From contig DATEQM010000242.1 in NCBI GenBank assembly GCA_035272605.1, positions 1 through 50,115 on the forward strand: a stretch of DNA of 50,115 nt. Direction: 5' to 3'. Every line of letters starts with the position of its first letter. Positions within the stretch are counted from its first letter, which is position 1. The stretch is from JOPF136 sp035272605. Lineage in GTDB: Bacteria; Acidobacteriota; Terriglobia; Acidiferrales; UBA7541. This document shows positions 1 to 8,460 of the stretch, one piece after another. The position numbers and the translations under genes are program-made. Below the pieces are notes generated by a model. That model saw nothing but the letters and a program-made list of their open reading frames with translations. It did no database searches and was not told where the DNA came from.

Positions 1-124
1 CTGTCCCCATACATCGAATCCATTCGTCGATGAGGGCAAATCGACGGACGGAATCATGACCGGCCAGGGACAACGCCGATTACTCTTCACGATGCAGACT
101 GGCAGACTCGCTGCGAACAGCCAA

Positions 125-140
125 CTGTCAATTCTGACAG
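125..140 (+). promoter_or_regulatory. CTGTCA-N4-TGACAG dyad, copy 1
   Basis: Perfect 6-bp inverted repeat with centre ATTC, lying in the gene-free stretch past the 3' end of the class II aldolase gene. It has the same sequence and the same strand polarity as six other copies in this window. The controlled gene, if any, is not clear here because no plus-strand gene follows and the window edge is near. Confidence 0.5.
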
Positions 141-172
141 AGGCAGAATCGGGGGAGGATGGAGGGAAGGCT

Positions 173-1003
173 TCAGGCCGAACGCGCGTGTTCTGGCGAG
201 CGCCGCGCGCGATCCTTGGCAACAGTTTCCTCGAGGAAGGACTCGAGTTCCTGTCGCGTCAGGGTAACGATCTCTCCCCGGGATTCGGCCGCCAGCGGTG
301 GTCCCGAGGTATCTGACGGGCACGAGAGCCCATAGCGGGACCTGGCGGCGATGAGTTTCTGCACTTCCGCGCGCGGGAGCAGGCGTGGCCCGCCGACGCA
401 TTCTGCCGTGAGCATGATTCGCGCAAATTGCTCCACCAATTCCAGGCGAGAATAGGCCGTCGCCAAGTTTTCTCCGCAGGTCACCACGCCATGATTTTCG
501 AGCAGGATGGCGTCGTGAAACGGCACCAGAGGCTCGAGACCGGCGCACAGCTCCCGCGTGCCCGGGGTTCCGTAGGGCGCCAGAGGAATCTTGCCAAGGC
601 AGACAACCACCTCAGGGAGGACCGCCTGATCGAGGGCACGGCCTGAAGCGGCAAATCCTGTCGCCGTAGGCGGGTGCGCGTGGCAAATGGCGTGAACGTC
701 AGGGCGGGACCGATAGTACAGGAGATGCATCTGCATCTCGGAGGAGGGGCGCCCCGAGCCTCGGATCACCGCGCCGCCTAGATCCGTCACCAGGAGGTCT
801 TCCGGAGACAAACGGCCCTTGCATGCCCCCGAGGGCGTCATGAGGATTCGATCCGCGGAGAGTCTCACCGACAAGTTGCCCTGGGACGCGACCACGAAGC
901 TGCGCTCGTACATCCATCGCCCGACAGCGCAGATCTCACGCCGGCTGTCACTTTCCGTGTTCGATTGTTCAAAATCGCTGGAGGTCGCAAGGTTCCAGGC
1001 CAT
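173..1003 (-). CDS. Class II aldolase/adducin family protein
   Basis: Zinc-dependent aldolase of the FucA/AraD family. Such enzymes cleave or epimerise sugar phosphates in the cytoplasm. Visible family marks are the phosphate-loop GNLS at residues 42-45, SSEM with Glu89, HAH at 108-110 and ENHG with His171. These supply the expected catalytic Glu and the three zinc-binding His. The core ends near residue 215. A further 60 residues of charged tail have no counterpart in FucA (about 215 aa). The start is backed by AAGGAG about 10 nt upstream. It stands alone, divergent from the DUF3300 gene, so the substrate cannot be inferred from neighbours. L-fuculose-phosphate aldolase or a methylthioribulose-phosphate dehydratase-like role are both possible. 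Confidence 0.85.
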   Translation of the reverse strand: MAWNLATSSDFEQSNTESDSRREICAVGRWMYERSFVVASQGNLSVRLSADRILMTPSGACKGRLSPEDLLVTDLGGAVIRGSGRPSSEMQMHLLYYRSRPDVHAICHAHPPTATGFAASGRALDQAVLPEVVVCLGKIPLAPYGTPGTRELCAGLEPLVPFHDAILLENHGVVTCGENLATAYSRLELVEQFARIMLTAECVGGPRLLPRAEVQKLIAARSRYGLSCPSDTSGPPLAAESRGEIVTLTRQELESFLEETVAKDRARRSPEHARSA

Positions 1004-1093
1004 CGGAAAGCACTCCTTCCGCGAGTCAGCCGCACTGGCCGTACCTCGCCAACGCTTGGCCTGCAGGCTAGCGACCCCCCGTACGAGGGGTAA

Positions 1094-1109
1094 CTGTCAG
1101 TTCTTACAG
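1094..1109 (+). promoter_or_regulatory. CTGTCA-N4-TTACAG dyad, copy 2
   Basis: Left arm CTGTCA is perfect, centre GTTC, and the right arm TTACAG has one mismatch. It lies 350 bp before the DUF3300 start and 91 bp before the divergent aldolase start. Same polarity as the other copies. Confidence 0.5.
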
Positions 1110-1195
1110 AGCGGGGTAGCTGGAAGTGCCGCGCGGAGCAGTGCCTGGCATCGGCCTTCTCTGCACGCACTGGTTGACCGGAGGGATACTCGCAC

Positions 1196-1211
1196 CTGAT
1201 ACTTTTGACAG
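1196..1211 (+). promoter_or_regulatory. CTGATA-N4-TGACAG degenerate dyad, copy 3
   Basis: Right arm TGACAG is perfect with centre CTTT, identical to copy 7 in centre plus right arm. The left arm CTGATA has two mismatches. It may be a weak half-site paired with the copy about 100 bp upstream in front of the DUF3300-DUF2950 pair. Confidence 0.35.
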
Positions 1212-1458
1212 TGTGCGGGTACAGGCCCGAAAAGCTATAGATAGGGGTCGAAGGCCGGACCGGGTCACGCCAGACGGCCTTAGTCCACAGGCATCCGAGC
1301 GGGCGAATCGCTGTTTCGGTCTGCTCGCGCGTTGGAGAGATTTCTGTCACACTAGGACGCCTTATAGGCATTCTGCGCACAATCCGGTAATGCGTTTGGA
1401 AACAGAGAATGGGGCGTTCCTCCAATCGATTGAGGGCTCGAGAAAGGCAGGAAACACC

Positions 1459-2841
1459 GTGAAATTGAAGTCAATGCTCCAAAGCTTGCGAATCCTGATC
1501 GCAGCATTTTGCGCGATGCTACTCGTGCCCGGCACGCCGGACCTGTATGCCCGGCCCCTGGCGCAGGACACTTCCTCGCCGGGGCAGGAAGCTCCAAAGA
1601 TCCCGAATGACCAGTTGGATTCCCTGGTCGCTCCGATCGCGCTCTTTCCGGACCCGCTACTGGCCCAAGTACTGGCCGCGTCGACCTATCCGTTGGAAAT
1701 CATCCAGCTCCAGCAGTGGCTGAAGCAGCACCCGGACTTGAAGGACAAGGCGCTGGTGGATGCCGTGGAAAAGCAGGATTGGGATCCCAGTGTCCAGGGT
1801 TTAGCCGCCCTTCCGGATGTCGTTAAGCGGCTGGCGGAGGACATTAAATGGACGACAGACCTGGGGAACGCTTTTTTGGCACAGCAGGCCGACGTAATGG
1901 ACGCGGTGCAGCGGATGCGCGCGAAGGCGCAGGGACAGGGAAACCTAAAATCCAGCGAGCAGGTGAAGGTGGAAACCCAAGTGGTAGAGAGCAAGCAGGT
2001 AATCGTGATCCAGCAGGCCAATCCGCAGGTGATTTATGTGCCCAGCTACAACCCCGTGGTGGTGTATGGCCCGCCTGTATATCCCTATCCGCCCATCTAC
2101 TATCCGCCGCCGAGCTACTACGCCGCTGGAGTGGCGGTTGCGTTCGGCGTAGGAGTGGCAATGGGAGCCTATTGGGGAGGAGGGTGGGGCTACGGTTGCG
2201 GGTGGGGAAAAAGCACCGTCAACATCAACGTTAATAACAATTATGTGAGCCACTACAACAAGACGAACATCAACAACGCCAACATCAATCGCGGCGGGAA
2301 CGCCAGCACCCTGCCGGCCAATCGGGCCGGTGGCGGCAACAACAACTGGCAGCACAATCCGCAACACCGCGGCGCCGCTCCCTACTCGAACAAAGCGACG
2401 GCGAATCAATACGGCGGCACAGCGCGCGGAGATACAGCGGCCACGCGGCAGGCGAATGCGCGGCAGAACCAAGGCCAGACGGGCGCGCGGCAACAACCCG
2501 CCAGCGCAGGGAACCGCGCTGGGGAAGGCGCGGCCGCTTCCAATCGTCCGGCCGGCGGAGGTGCCGGGGCCACCGGGGCCAATCGTCCGAGCACTGGCGC
2601 GGGCAACACGGGTGCGAACCGCCCCAGCACAGGCGCGAGCAATACGAGCGCGAACCGCGGTGGTGGAGCAAACAGCATCGGCAACCGCCAAGTTCCGAAT
2701 ACTCCGAGCGCCAAGAACACCAGCGCCTTCGCGGGAGCTGCGAGCGGGACGAACGGGGGCGCTGCCAAAGCCAGTAGCCAGCGCGGCGCTTCCAGCACTG
2801 GAGCTTCCCGCGGCGGTGGCGGCGGGCGCAAGAAGCCATGA
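1459..2841 (+). CDS. DUF3300 domain-containing secreted protein
   Basis: Exported protein of unknown function. I choose the GTG at 1459, preceded by CAGGAAA, because an N-terminal signal peptide (hydrophobic stretch about residues 11-25) follows at once. The frame is open back to 1126 but that part is not protein-like. Residues 50-200 match the DUF3300 pattern (NDQLDSLVAPIALFPDPLLAQ, then Trp-rich helices). Next comes a Tyr/Pro-rich segment, a Gly/Trp stretch, and about 200 residues of low-complexity Asn/Ala/Gly/Thr sequence with repeated NRPSTGA units. The tail suggests a disordered or surface-exposed region. Its stop overlaps an ATGA with the following DUF2950 frame. DUF3300 and DUF2950 genes are often adjacent in other bacteria, so the two products probably act together in the envelope. 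Confidence 0.85.
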   Translation: MKLKSMLQSLRILIAAFCAMLLVPGTPDLYARPLAQDTSSPGQEAPKIPNDQLDSLVAPIALFPDPLLAQVLAASTYPLEIIQLQQWLKQHPDLKDKALVDAVEKQDWDPSVQGLAALPDVVKRLAEDIKWTTDLGNAFLAQQADVMDAVQRMRAKAQGQGNLKSSEQVKVETQVVESKQVIVIQQANPQVIYVPSYNPVVVYGPPVYPYPPIYYPPPSYYAAGVAVAFGVGVAMGAYWGGGWGYGCGWGKSTVNINVNNNYVSHYNKTNINNANINRGGNASTLPANRAGGGNNNWQHNPQHRGAAPYSNKATANQYGGTARGDTAATRQANARQNQGQTGARQQPASAGNRAGEGAAASNRPAGGGAGATGANRPSTGAGNTGANRPSTGASNTSANRGGGANSIGNRQVPNTPSAKNTSAFAGAASGTNGGAAKASSQRGASSTGASRGGGGGRKKP

Positions 2842-2855
2842 GCGAGGGAAAACAG

Positions 2856-3836
2856 ATGAACCCAAAATCAGCAATCATAAACCGGTTCAGGATTCTCGTG
2901 GCCGCTTTGGCGCTGCTGGTTTGCGCCTTGGCGGGGATCTTGCAAGCTCAAACACCGCAGACGCAGAAGCACACCGCCACGCCGCCGCCCCAACAGAAAG
3001 GCTTTGCCACCGCCAAAGAGGCCGCCGCTGCCGTGATCGAGGCCGCGAAGAACTATGACCTGGCGGCCCTAAAGGAAATCTTCGGGCCGAATGGCGAGGA
3101 GTTTGTTTCGACGGCGGATCCGGTGCAGGACAAGAACCGGGCCGAGGCGTTTGCGGCAAGGGCCGCCGAAAAGAATGCGGTGATTACGGACGCGAAGAAT
3201 CCGGCCCGTGCCACGCTGGTGGTTGGGAACGGGGAGTGGCCGGTACCAGTTCCGATCGTGAGGATCGCGGGCAAATGGTATTTCGACTCCAAGGCCGGGC
3301 GGGATGAAATCCTGAAACGCCGGATCGGCGCCAATGAGCTGGATGCCATCCAGATCTGCCGGGGGTACGTGGAGGCGCAAGAGGAATACGCCACCGAAGT
3401 TCACGGTAATTCCGGGGTGAACCAGTACGCGCAGCACATCATCAGCACATCCGGAAAACACGACGGGCTGGCCTGGCAAGAAGCCGACGGCAGTTGGGGA
3501 GGGCCGATTGGCGAGGGAATCGCGAAGGCCATCGAACAAGGCTACACGGAGCACGGCGAGCCCTACCACGGCTACTACTTCAAGATTCTGAAGGGACAGG
3601 GTCCCGCAGCCCCGCTGGGCCAGTTGGACTTCGAAATCGGAGGCGTGATGATCGGCGGATTCGCGCTGGCGGCGGCGCCTGCGGAATACCGCGTCACGGG
3701 AGTCCAGACGTTCATCGTCAGCCACGATGGAATCGTTTACGAGAAGGATCTGGGTCCTGATACATTGAGCGTCTTCAGGAGCATGGAGCGATACAACCCG
3801 GACAAGACCTGGAATCGCACGACCGACAACTGGTGA
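2856..3836 (+). CDS. DUF2950 domain-containing secreted protein
   Basis: Envelope protein of unknown function. An ATG at 2838 overlaps the DUF3300 stop. The ATG at 2856 is preferred because GAGGGAA lies 5 nt before it and the product begins MNPKSAIIN followed by a signal-peptide core. After the signal peptide the protein starts with GFATAKEAAAAVIEAAKNYD, typical of DUF2950, and keeps the family's GEWPVPVP and GKWYFD segments. The late part contains GQLDFEIGGVMIGGFALAAAPAEY. Length of about 326 aa fits the family. It is the second gene of a two-gene operon with DUF3300. The only regulatory marks seen are the dyads upstream of that operon. Confidence 0.88.
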   Translation: MNPKSAIINRFRILVAALALLVCALAGILQAQTPQTQKHTATPPPQQKGFATAKEAAAAVIEAAKNYDLAALKEIFGPNGEEFVSTADPVQDKNRAEAFAARAAEKNAVITDAKNPARATLVVGNGEWPVPVPIVRIAGKWYFDSKAGRDEILKRRIGANELDAIQICRGYVEAQEEYATEVHGNSGVNQYAQHIISTSGKHDGLAWQEADGSWGGPIGEGIAKAIEQGYTEHGEPYHGYYFKILKGQGPAAPLGQLDFEIGGVMIGGFALAAAPAEYRVTGVQTFIVSHDGIVYEKDLGPDTLSVFRSMERYNPDKTWNRTTDNW

Positions 3837-3908
3837 TCCCCTCCTGGCCACGAGTTCTCTAGCTAGCATCGTGAAAGAAGAGTCCGACCAGGCAAGGGGA
3901 ACGAAGCC

Positions 3909-5237
3909 ATGGCAGGCCAGGGATTCACCACATCCCCAGCGATACCGCACATCACGAAGCTGACCGCCCCGTTCGCCCGCTTCGCCAAGATTGAAGCCTC
4001 CGGCGGAATCATTCTCCTGATTTCCACGGCCGTGGCGCTGGTGTGGGCCAATTCGCCCTGGGAACACAGCTACGAGGCCCTCTGGAATACACCCGTAACG
4101 GTCGGATTCGGACGCGTCGTCCTCTCCGAGACGCGCCATCACTGGATCAACGACGGGTTGATGTCCATCTTCTTTTTTTTGGTCGGGCTGGAAATCAAGC
4201 GCGAGGTCTTGATCGGAGAGCTTTCTTCCCTGAAGCAGGCGGTCTTTCCTTTCATCGCGGCGGTGGGCGGGAGCCTGGTGCCCGCGGGGATTTACCTGCT
4301 GGCCACGCAATCCGGCGACACGCAACGTGGCTGGGGAATCCCCATGGCCACCGACATCGCCTTCGCGCTAGGGGTGCTGGCGCTTCTAGGCGATCGCGTC
4401 CCGGCGACATTAAAGGTCTTCGTGGCGGCGCTGGCCATCGTGGACGACATCCTGTGCGTGATGGTGATTTCCGTGTTTTACACGTCGCACATTTCGTTCG
4501 TCAGTCTGGGAATCGCCCTGGCCGGATTGGCCGTCTGCTGCTTGGCCAACTGGCTGGGCGTGCGGACACCCGCTGTTTACGCCGTCATCAGCGTGTTTGT
4601 GTGGCTGGCGGTGCTGAAGTCCGGTGTGCACGCCACGATCGCAGGGGTGCTCCTGGCCTTTACAATCCCGGCGACGACATTCATTAATCGTTCGGAATTC
4701 CTGGCGGGGAGCCGTGCCCTTCTCGACCGCATCGAACAGGCGGAGCAGCATTCCGCAGAAGAGCATGACGCGGTTCATGGGCTCGAGTTGCAGTGCGAAC
4801 TCATCCAGTCCCCGCTGCACCGAATCGAACACCGCCTGCAACCCTGGGTGGGCTTTTTCATCATGCCGCTTTTTGCGCTGGCGAATGCCGGCGTTCCAAT
4901 TCTCGGGAACGCAAGGGCGGCGATCACTCATCCTGTGGCTCTCGGCGTCGCGCTCGGGCTGTTTGCCGGCAAGCCAATGGGCATCACCGCGGCCGCCTGG
5001 CTGGCCACGAAGTTGAAGATCGCAGCGGCGCCGGCCGGGGTGAGCTGGAAGCAGATTATAGGCGCCAGTTGGCTGTGCGGCATCGGTTTCACCATGTCGT
5101 TGTTTATCGCCGGGCTGGCGTTTGGCGAAGGGGCCCAGCTCGACATGTCGAAGATCGGCATTCTAGGCGCCTCCGTTCTGGCCGGAGCCGGCGGTGCCCT
5201 GATTCTTCGAAGAGTGAGGGCACTGCAGCCGTCTTGA
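3909..5237 (+). CDS. nhaA: Na+/H+ antiporter NhaA
   Basis: Inner-membrane sodium/proton antiporter that exports Na+ in exchange for protons and supports pH and salt homeostasis. The key residues are present: Asp149 in MATDIAFALG (E. coli Asp133) and the ion-binding pair Asp179-Asp180 in AIVDDI (E. coli Asp163-164). About eleven or twelve hydrophobic helices can be traced. At 442 aa it is longer than the E. coli protein (388 aa). The extra length is mainly a charged insertion near residues 270-300 (EQAEQHSAEEHD), which is common in NhaA of other phyla. The gene follows DUF2950 by 72 bp with AAGGGGAACG as a modest ribosome site. Cotranscription with DUF3300-DUF2950 is possible. Confidence 0.95.
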   Translation: MAGQGFTTSPAIPHITKLTAPFARFAKIEASGGIILLISTAVALVWANSPWEHSYEALWNTPVTVGFGRVVLSETRHHWINDGLMSIFFFLVGLEIKREVLIGELSSLKQAVFPFIAAVGGSLVPAGIYLLATQSGDTQRGWGIPMATDIAFALGVLALLGDRVPATLKVFVAALAIVDDILCVMVISVFYTSHISFVSLGIALAGLAVCCLANWLGVRTPAVYAVISVFVWLAVLKSGVHATIAGVLLAFTIPATTFINRSEFLAGSRALLDRIEQAEQHSAEEHDAVHGLELQCELIQSPLHRIEHRLQPWVGFFIMPLFALANAGVPILGNARAAITHPVALGVALGLFAGKPMGITAAAWLATKLKIAAAPAGVSWKQIIGASWLCGIGFTMSLFIAGLAFGEGAQLDMSKIGILGASVLAGAGGALILRRVRALQPS

Positions 5238-5491
5238 ATCTGCAAGAGAGTCCGCCCACTCTTGGAGAGCAAGAGCGCAAAGACAGGAGCGGGCCACGAT
5301 ACGTGCTGGAGCAGCGACCCGGAACGGGTCGATGACCAGCCCTTCATGATGACAGCAGACAGAATTTGACGGCTATGTTCGTTTGAGTTGTCACGCAGCC
5401 GACATCTGCTTGTTTGCTTCTGGGCGTGTTCAGATCGCATGGGCCTCGATGCCTTTGGGTTCAGGTACACTCATACAGTTTTTATCGAATC

Positions 5492-6145
5492 ATGGCGTTC
5501 GCAAGACAATCCACGCAGCAAGGCAAGATCCAATTGTCCGGGGTCATGGGGACTTTGGTCGGCGGCTTGCTCGCTCTTGCACTACTGGGCGTGGCAATCC
5601 GCCTATCTACGGGATTTGGGCTCCTCCAATTGCTGGGAGTTCAGCGGGATGGCCGGATTCTGATCCAATTGGATCAGCCCACCGTGGTGCGTCAGATCCA
5701 GCAATTGCAGCGCCTGGAGACCATCAGCTTTACCATGGACAAAATCATTGCCGGGGGACATGACAATCCCTACCTGCCGAAGTTCCTGGTGAGTGACCGG
5801 CTGCTGCTTGTCGTGCATGGGGAAGTGATTGGCGGCGTGGACTTGAGCAAGATTCAGCCTGGCGATGTAACCGTGAACGGCCGTAGCATTTCCCTCCGCC
5901 TTCCCAGTGCGGAAGTCTTTCTAACGCGGCTGGATAGCGCAAGAACCCGCGTCTACTCGCGAGATACCGGGCTCTTCTCCTCACCAGACCCGAACTTGGA
6001 GAGCGAAGTCCGGCAAGAAGCGGAGCGACAGCTTCAAGAGGCAGCACTACAGGATGGAATCCTGAAGTCAGCGGAGCAGAATGCCCGCAGTACCATCTCC
6101 AGCATCCTTCAGGGCCTGGGGTTCGAGCACGTGGAGTTTCGATGA
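5492..6145 (+). CDS. DUF4230 family membrane-anchored protein
   Basis: A 217-residue protein of unknown role. The start at 5492 gives MAFARQSTQQ followed by a membrane anchor (about residues 19-40). The frame is open further upstream but without a better start. The soluble part shows the DUF4230 pattern: a beta-rich segment including LETISFTMDKIIAGG, then GEVIGGVDLSKIQPGDVTV and SLRLPSAEVF, then a helical region rich in Glu/Gln (VRQEAERQLQEAAL). The domain probably faces the periplasm. It lies between NhaA and an AI-2E-family permease on the same strand but with 254 bp and 192 bp gaps, so an operon is uncertain. Confidence 0.75.
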   Translation: MAFARQSTQQGKIQLSGVMGTLVGGLLALALLGVAIRLSTGFGLLQLLGVQRDGRILIQLDQPTVVRQIQQLQRLETISFTMDKIIAGGHDNPYLPKFLVSDRLLLVVHGEVIGGVDLSKIQPGDVTVNGRSISLRLPSAEVFLTRLDSARTRVYSRDTGLFSSPDPNLESEVRQEAERQLQEAALQDGILKSAEQNARSTISSILQGLGFEHVEFR

Positions 6146-6337
6146 TGCTCGAACGGAAAAATGGAGAGTTCCTGTTCCCATGGAATTGGCGGCACATCGT
6201 AAGCTTCTCACCCGCTTTCTCCCCGCGCCTCGTTTGGCCCCCTGTAAAAAGTGCCAGTTTCGCTGAACATTTCCGAAAAATAACATGTTGGCGATTAGGG
6301 GGGCTCTTGCACAGTTCACTGATGTGGCCATTTTCGA

Positions 6338-7366
6338 GTGATGGAGGATAGGAATCGACCAGTGAAAGGCAGCCAACTGTCGCCGATCCTGCGACTCCTG
6401 ATTGGAGCCGCGTGCACAGTCATCATTTTGTGGGGAATCAAGACCGTATCCCCCGTCCTCGGACCTCTTTTACTCGGCCTCCTGCTAGCCTACGCCGCCG
6501 CCCCATTTCCCAAATGGCTCATCAAGCGTTTTAAGTTCCGCAAGAGCGCGGCGATCGCCATGACGGCGGCCGCGGTAGTTGCCTTGGTGCTGTATCTTCT
6601 TCTCTCCCTGGACTTGGCCACCGTGCGCATCTCGGCAAAACTGCCGATCTACGAGCAGCGCCTGGCCGGCCTCTACGAGCAAGTCACAGCCTACCTGAGT
6701 GCACACGACATTGCGTCCCCGGACTTCTCCGTCAAGAGCGCGCTCACACCCGCACGAATCCGCGAGATTTCCGGCGTAGTCCTGCCGGAGGCGGGTGTGC
6801 TGCTGTCCAACGGACTGCTCGTCTCACTACTGGCATTTCTCTTCGTTGTAGAAATGGTGGAAGACATTGGAGAAAAGCGAGGCCCGCTGGCCGAGAGTTT
6901 GAGCTTCTACGGGTCCGACGCGCGGAGTTATGTGGCGGTCACGGCCAAGACCGCGGGCATCAATGCCCTGGTCAATCTCGCGTTTCTGCTCGTGATGGGG
7001 GTGGACACCCCTCTCGTCTGGAGCTTCCTGTATTTCTTTCTCGACTTCATACCCACTCTAGGTTTCATGATTGCGCTCGTCCCGCCGACTTTCGTGGCGC
7101 TTCTCATGCTCGGCTGGAAGAGGGCCCTGCTGGTGGCCTGCGGCCTCATCTTAAGCAACGTGGTTGTCGATAACGTGGTCACGCCGATGTTCATGAAGCA
7201 GGCGGTGGACATATCCTTCCTCGAAATCACACTGTCCCTGGTGCTCTGGGCTTTTCTTCTCGGCCTGACAGGCGCGATCCTCGCCATCCCCCTGACCCTC
7301 GCGTTGCGAAAGTTCGTCGCGAAGAGCTTGCGGGAGGCGGCACCCGCGCTGAATCCCTCGGGATGA
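6338..7366 (+). CDS. AI-2E family (PerM-type) transporter
   Basis: Polytopic inner-membrane protein of the AI-2 exporter/PerM family (Pfam AI-2E_transport). Members carry small solutes or act in Na+/H+ exchange, so the substrate cannot be read from the sequence. Seven or eight hydrophobic segments are visible: a pair at residues 17-60, one at 67-90, a soluble stretch, then a group from about 150. The family-typical region around residues 230-290 contains FLDFIPTLGFMIALVPP and the final helix pair LGLTGAILAIPLTLA. The true start may be the GTG at 6338, the ATG at 6341 or the GTG at 6362. The GGAGGA at 6343-6348 favours 6362. Confidence 0.85.
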   Translation: MMEDRNRPVKGSQLSPILRLLIGAACTVIILWGIKTVSPVLGPLLLGLLLAYAAAPFPKWLIKRFKFRKSAAIAMTAAAVVALVLYLLLSLDLATVRISAKLPIYEQRLAGLYEQVTAYLSAHDIASPDFSVKSALTPARIREISGVVLPEAGVLLSNGLLVSLLAFLFVVEMVEDIGEKRGPLAESLSFYGSDARSYVAVTAKTAGINALVNLAFLLVMGVDTPLVWSFLYFFLDFIPTLGFMIALVPPTFVALLMLGWKRALLVACGLILSNVVVDNVVTPMFMKQAVDISFLEITLSLVLWAFLLGLTGAILAIPLTLALRKFVAKSLREAAPALNPSG

Positions 7367-7449
7367 GTTTTCTGGGCGCGCAGATTTCCGAATGAGTGGC
7401 GCCGGCGGCAGAAGCAGGCGCCATATAAGGGCATCCCGCGTTTCGCGGC

Positions 7450-8205
7450 TTACTGTCCGAGATGAGCCAGTGCGGCACGCAGCGGCGCGCTGGACACCTG
7501 AATCAGACCCGCATACGGTGAGTACATCTCGAGGATCATGAGGATGGCACCCGAAACAGAGAGCGCGGAGACGAACAGGCTGGTGATGGCAGTAGCGTTC
7601 GGAGGGGCGAGAACTCCGAAGCTGACGAAGAGGAAGGTGAGCCACAAAATGAGCGCGACCAGTAACGGCGTGGAAAATGAGGTGACGCCCTGTTCGTACA
7701 TCAACCAGCGAGTTTGGACCAGACCCATCAGGATGCTCAGCGCCTGCGCTTTCAGCGATTGTTGCGCGTCATTTTTTGGGGATAGTCCCTGCACCTTGTC
7801 GTAGAGATCCTCGGCACTGCTCGACTGAGGCTCCAAATGGGCGGTTCTTGTCCTGCCTTCCGACCAAATCCGATCGACTGCGGCAGCCACAATGCCGTGC
7901 AACAAGGCGCGCGCTTCCTGAGATTCCGGGCCGTAATGTGCCAGGAGGCGGTCCAGCAGAATGACCTTGGCGGATATCTCGGTGACCTCGGTGTTTTGCG
8001 TGTCGTACGAGGCTTTCGCCGAAGCGATCAGCAAACCAAGAACAAGCGCCGCCATGGTAGCGACCAGTCCCATTCCCAACTTCACCACATCTTTGGAATC
8101 AGCGCTCAAGTGATGTTCGGGCAGAACGGCGCGAAGCGCGATGCCAAGCAGCGCGCCTCCGAAAACGCAGGCGAACGTGATGATGCTGATTGCCAGGGAA
8201 CTCAT
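7450..8205 (-). CDS. DUF4239 (bestrophin-like) membrane protein
   Basis: A 251-residue membrane protein. An N-terminal helix (residues 4-26) and a second (45-65) flank the conserved segment DVVKLGMGLVATMAALVLGL. A soluble helical stretch follows (about 70-160) containing LDRLLAHYGPES, and two closing helices occupy 178-235. This layout matches DUF4239, a family annotated as bestrophin-like and possibly an anion channel. No transport has been shown for most members. It is divergent from the carbonic anhydrase gene and shares the intergenic dyad at 8380. A joint role of CO2/bicarbonate chemistry and anion flow is conceivable but not shown. Confidence 0.8.
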   Translation of the reverse strand: MSSLAISIITFACVFGGALLGIALRAVLPEHHLSADSKDVVKLGMGLVATMAALVLGLLIASAKASYDTQNTEVTEISAKVILLDRLLAHYGPESQEARALLHGIVAAAVDRIWSEGRTRTAHLEPQSSSAEDLYDKVQGLSPKNDAQQSLKAQALSILMGLVQTRWLMYEQGVTSFSTPLLVALILWLTFLFVSFGVLAPPNATAITSLFVSALSVSGAILMILEMYSPYAGLIQVSSAPLRAALAHLGQ

Positions 8206-8379
8206 GATCCAACCCTCCGAGAGGTCGCACCCTACTCACGAACTGCCCTTCGGATCGCCCCACGCCCACGTTGGACTGGGCTCAGAGCTAAATCCACCGG
8301 GGCATGCCGGGCTAACCCTCCGACCACGAAACGCGATTCGAGCACGCTGGATACTAAACACCCGCCTCGTCCACGCCTA

Positions 8380-8395
8380 CTGACAATTCTGACAG
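8380..8395 (+). promoter_or_regulatory. CTGACA-N4-TGACAG dyad, copy 4
   Basis: Right arm perfect, centre ATTC as in copy 1, and the left arm has one mismatch. It sits 65 bp before the carbonic anhydrase start, the closest spacing of any copy. Of all the copies this one most clearly points to control of the gene downstream on the plus strand. Confidence 0.5.
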
Positions 8396-8460
8396 TTGCG
8401 CCGCAGTGTCCGATTGGATTGACATAGTCCCCCTCTGGCTGATTTTTGAGGAGGCTAATC

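Larger units (their letters stand above)
1004..1458. other. Divergent intergenic region with two dyad sites
   Basis: Gene-free stretch between the divergent aldolase and DUF3300 genes. It contains two copies of the window's recurrent dyad (1094-1109 and 1196-1211). An open frame runs in from 1126 but lacks a ribosome-binding site or signal peptide before the GTG at 1459. I see no RNA gene or clear sigma-70 promoter. Confidence 0.5.

Noticed and set aside
1126..1458. N-terminal extension of the DUF3300 frame
   Set aside because: The extension has no ribosome site and is not protein-like. The GTG at 1459 is followed by a proper signal peptide.
5238..5290. Stem CAAGAG/CTCTTG after nhaA as a terminator
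   Set aside because: Only six pairs, a 10-nt loop and no T-tract, so it does not support a terminator call.
5355..5372. AGACAGAATTTGACGG before the DUF4230 gene as a dyad copy
   Set aside because: Arms match only with a 5-nt centre and several mismatches, so it is below the level of the seven listed sites.
8419..8447. TTGACA-N17-ATTTTT as the carbonic anhydrase promoter
   Set aside because: Transcription would start inside the ribosome-binding site, and the -10 box is poor.
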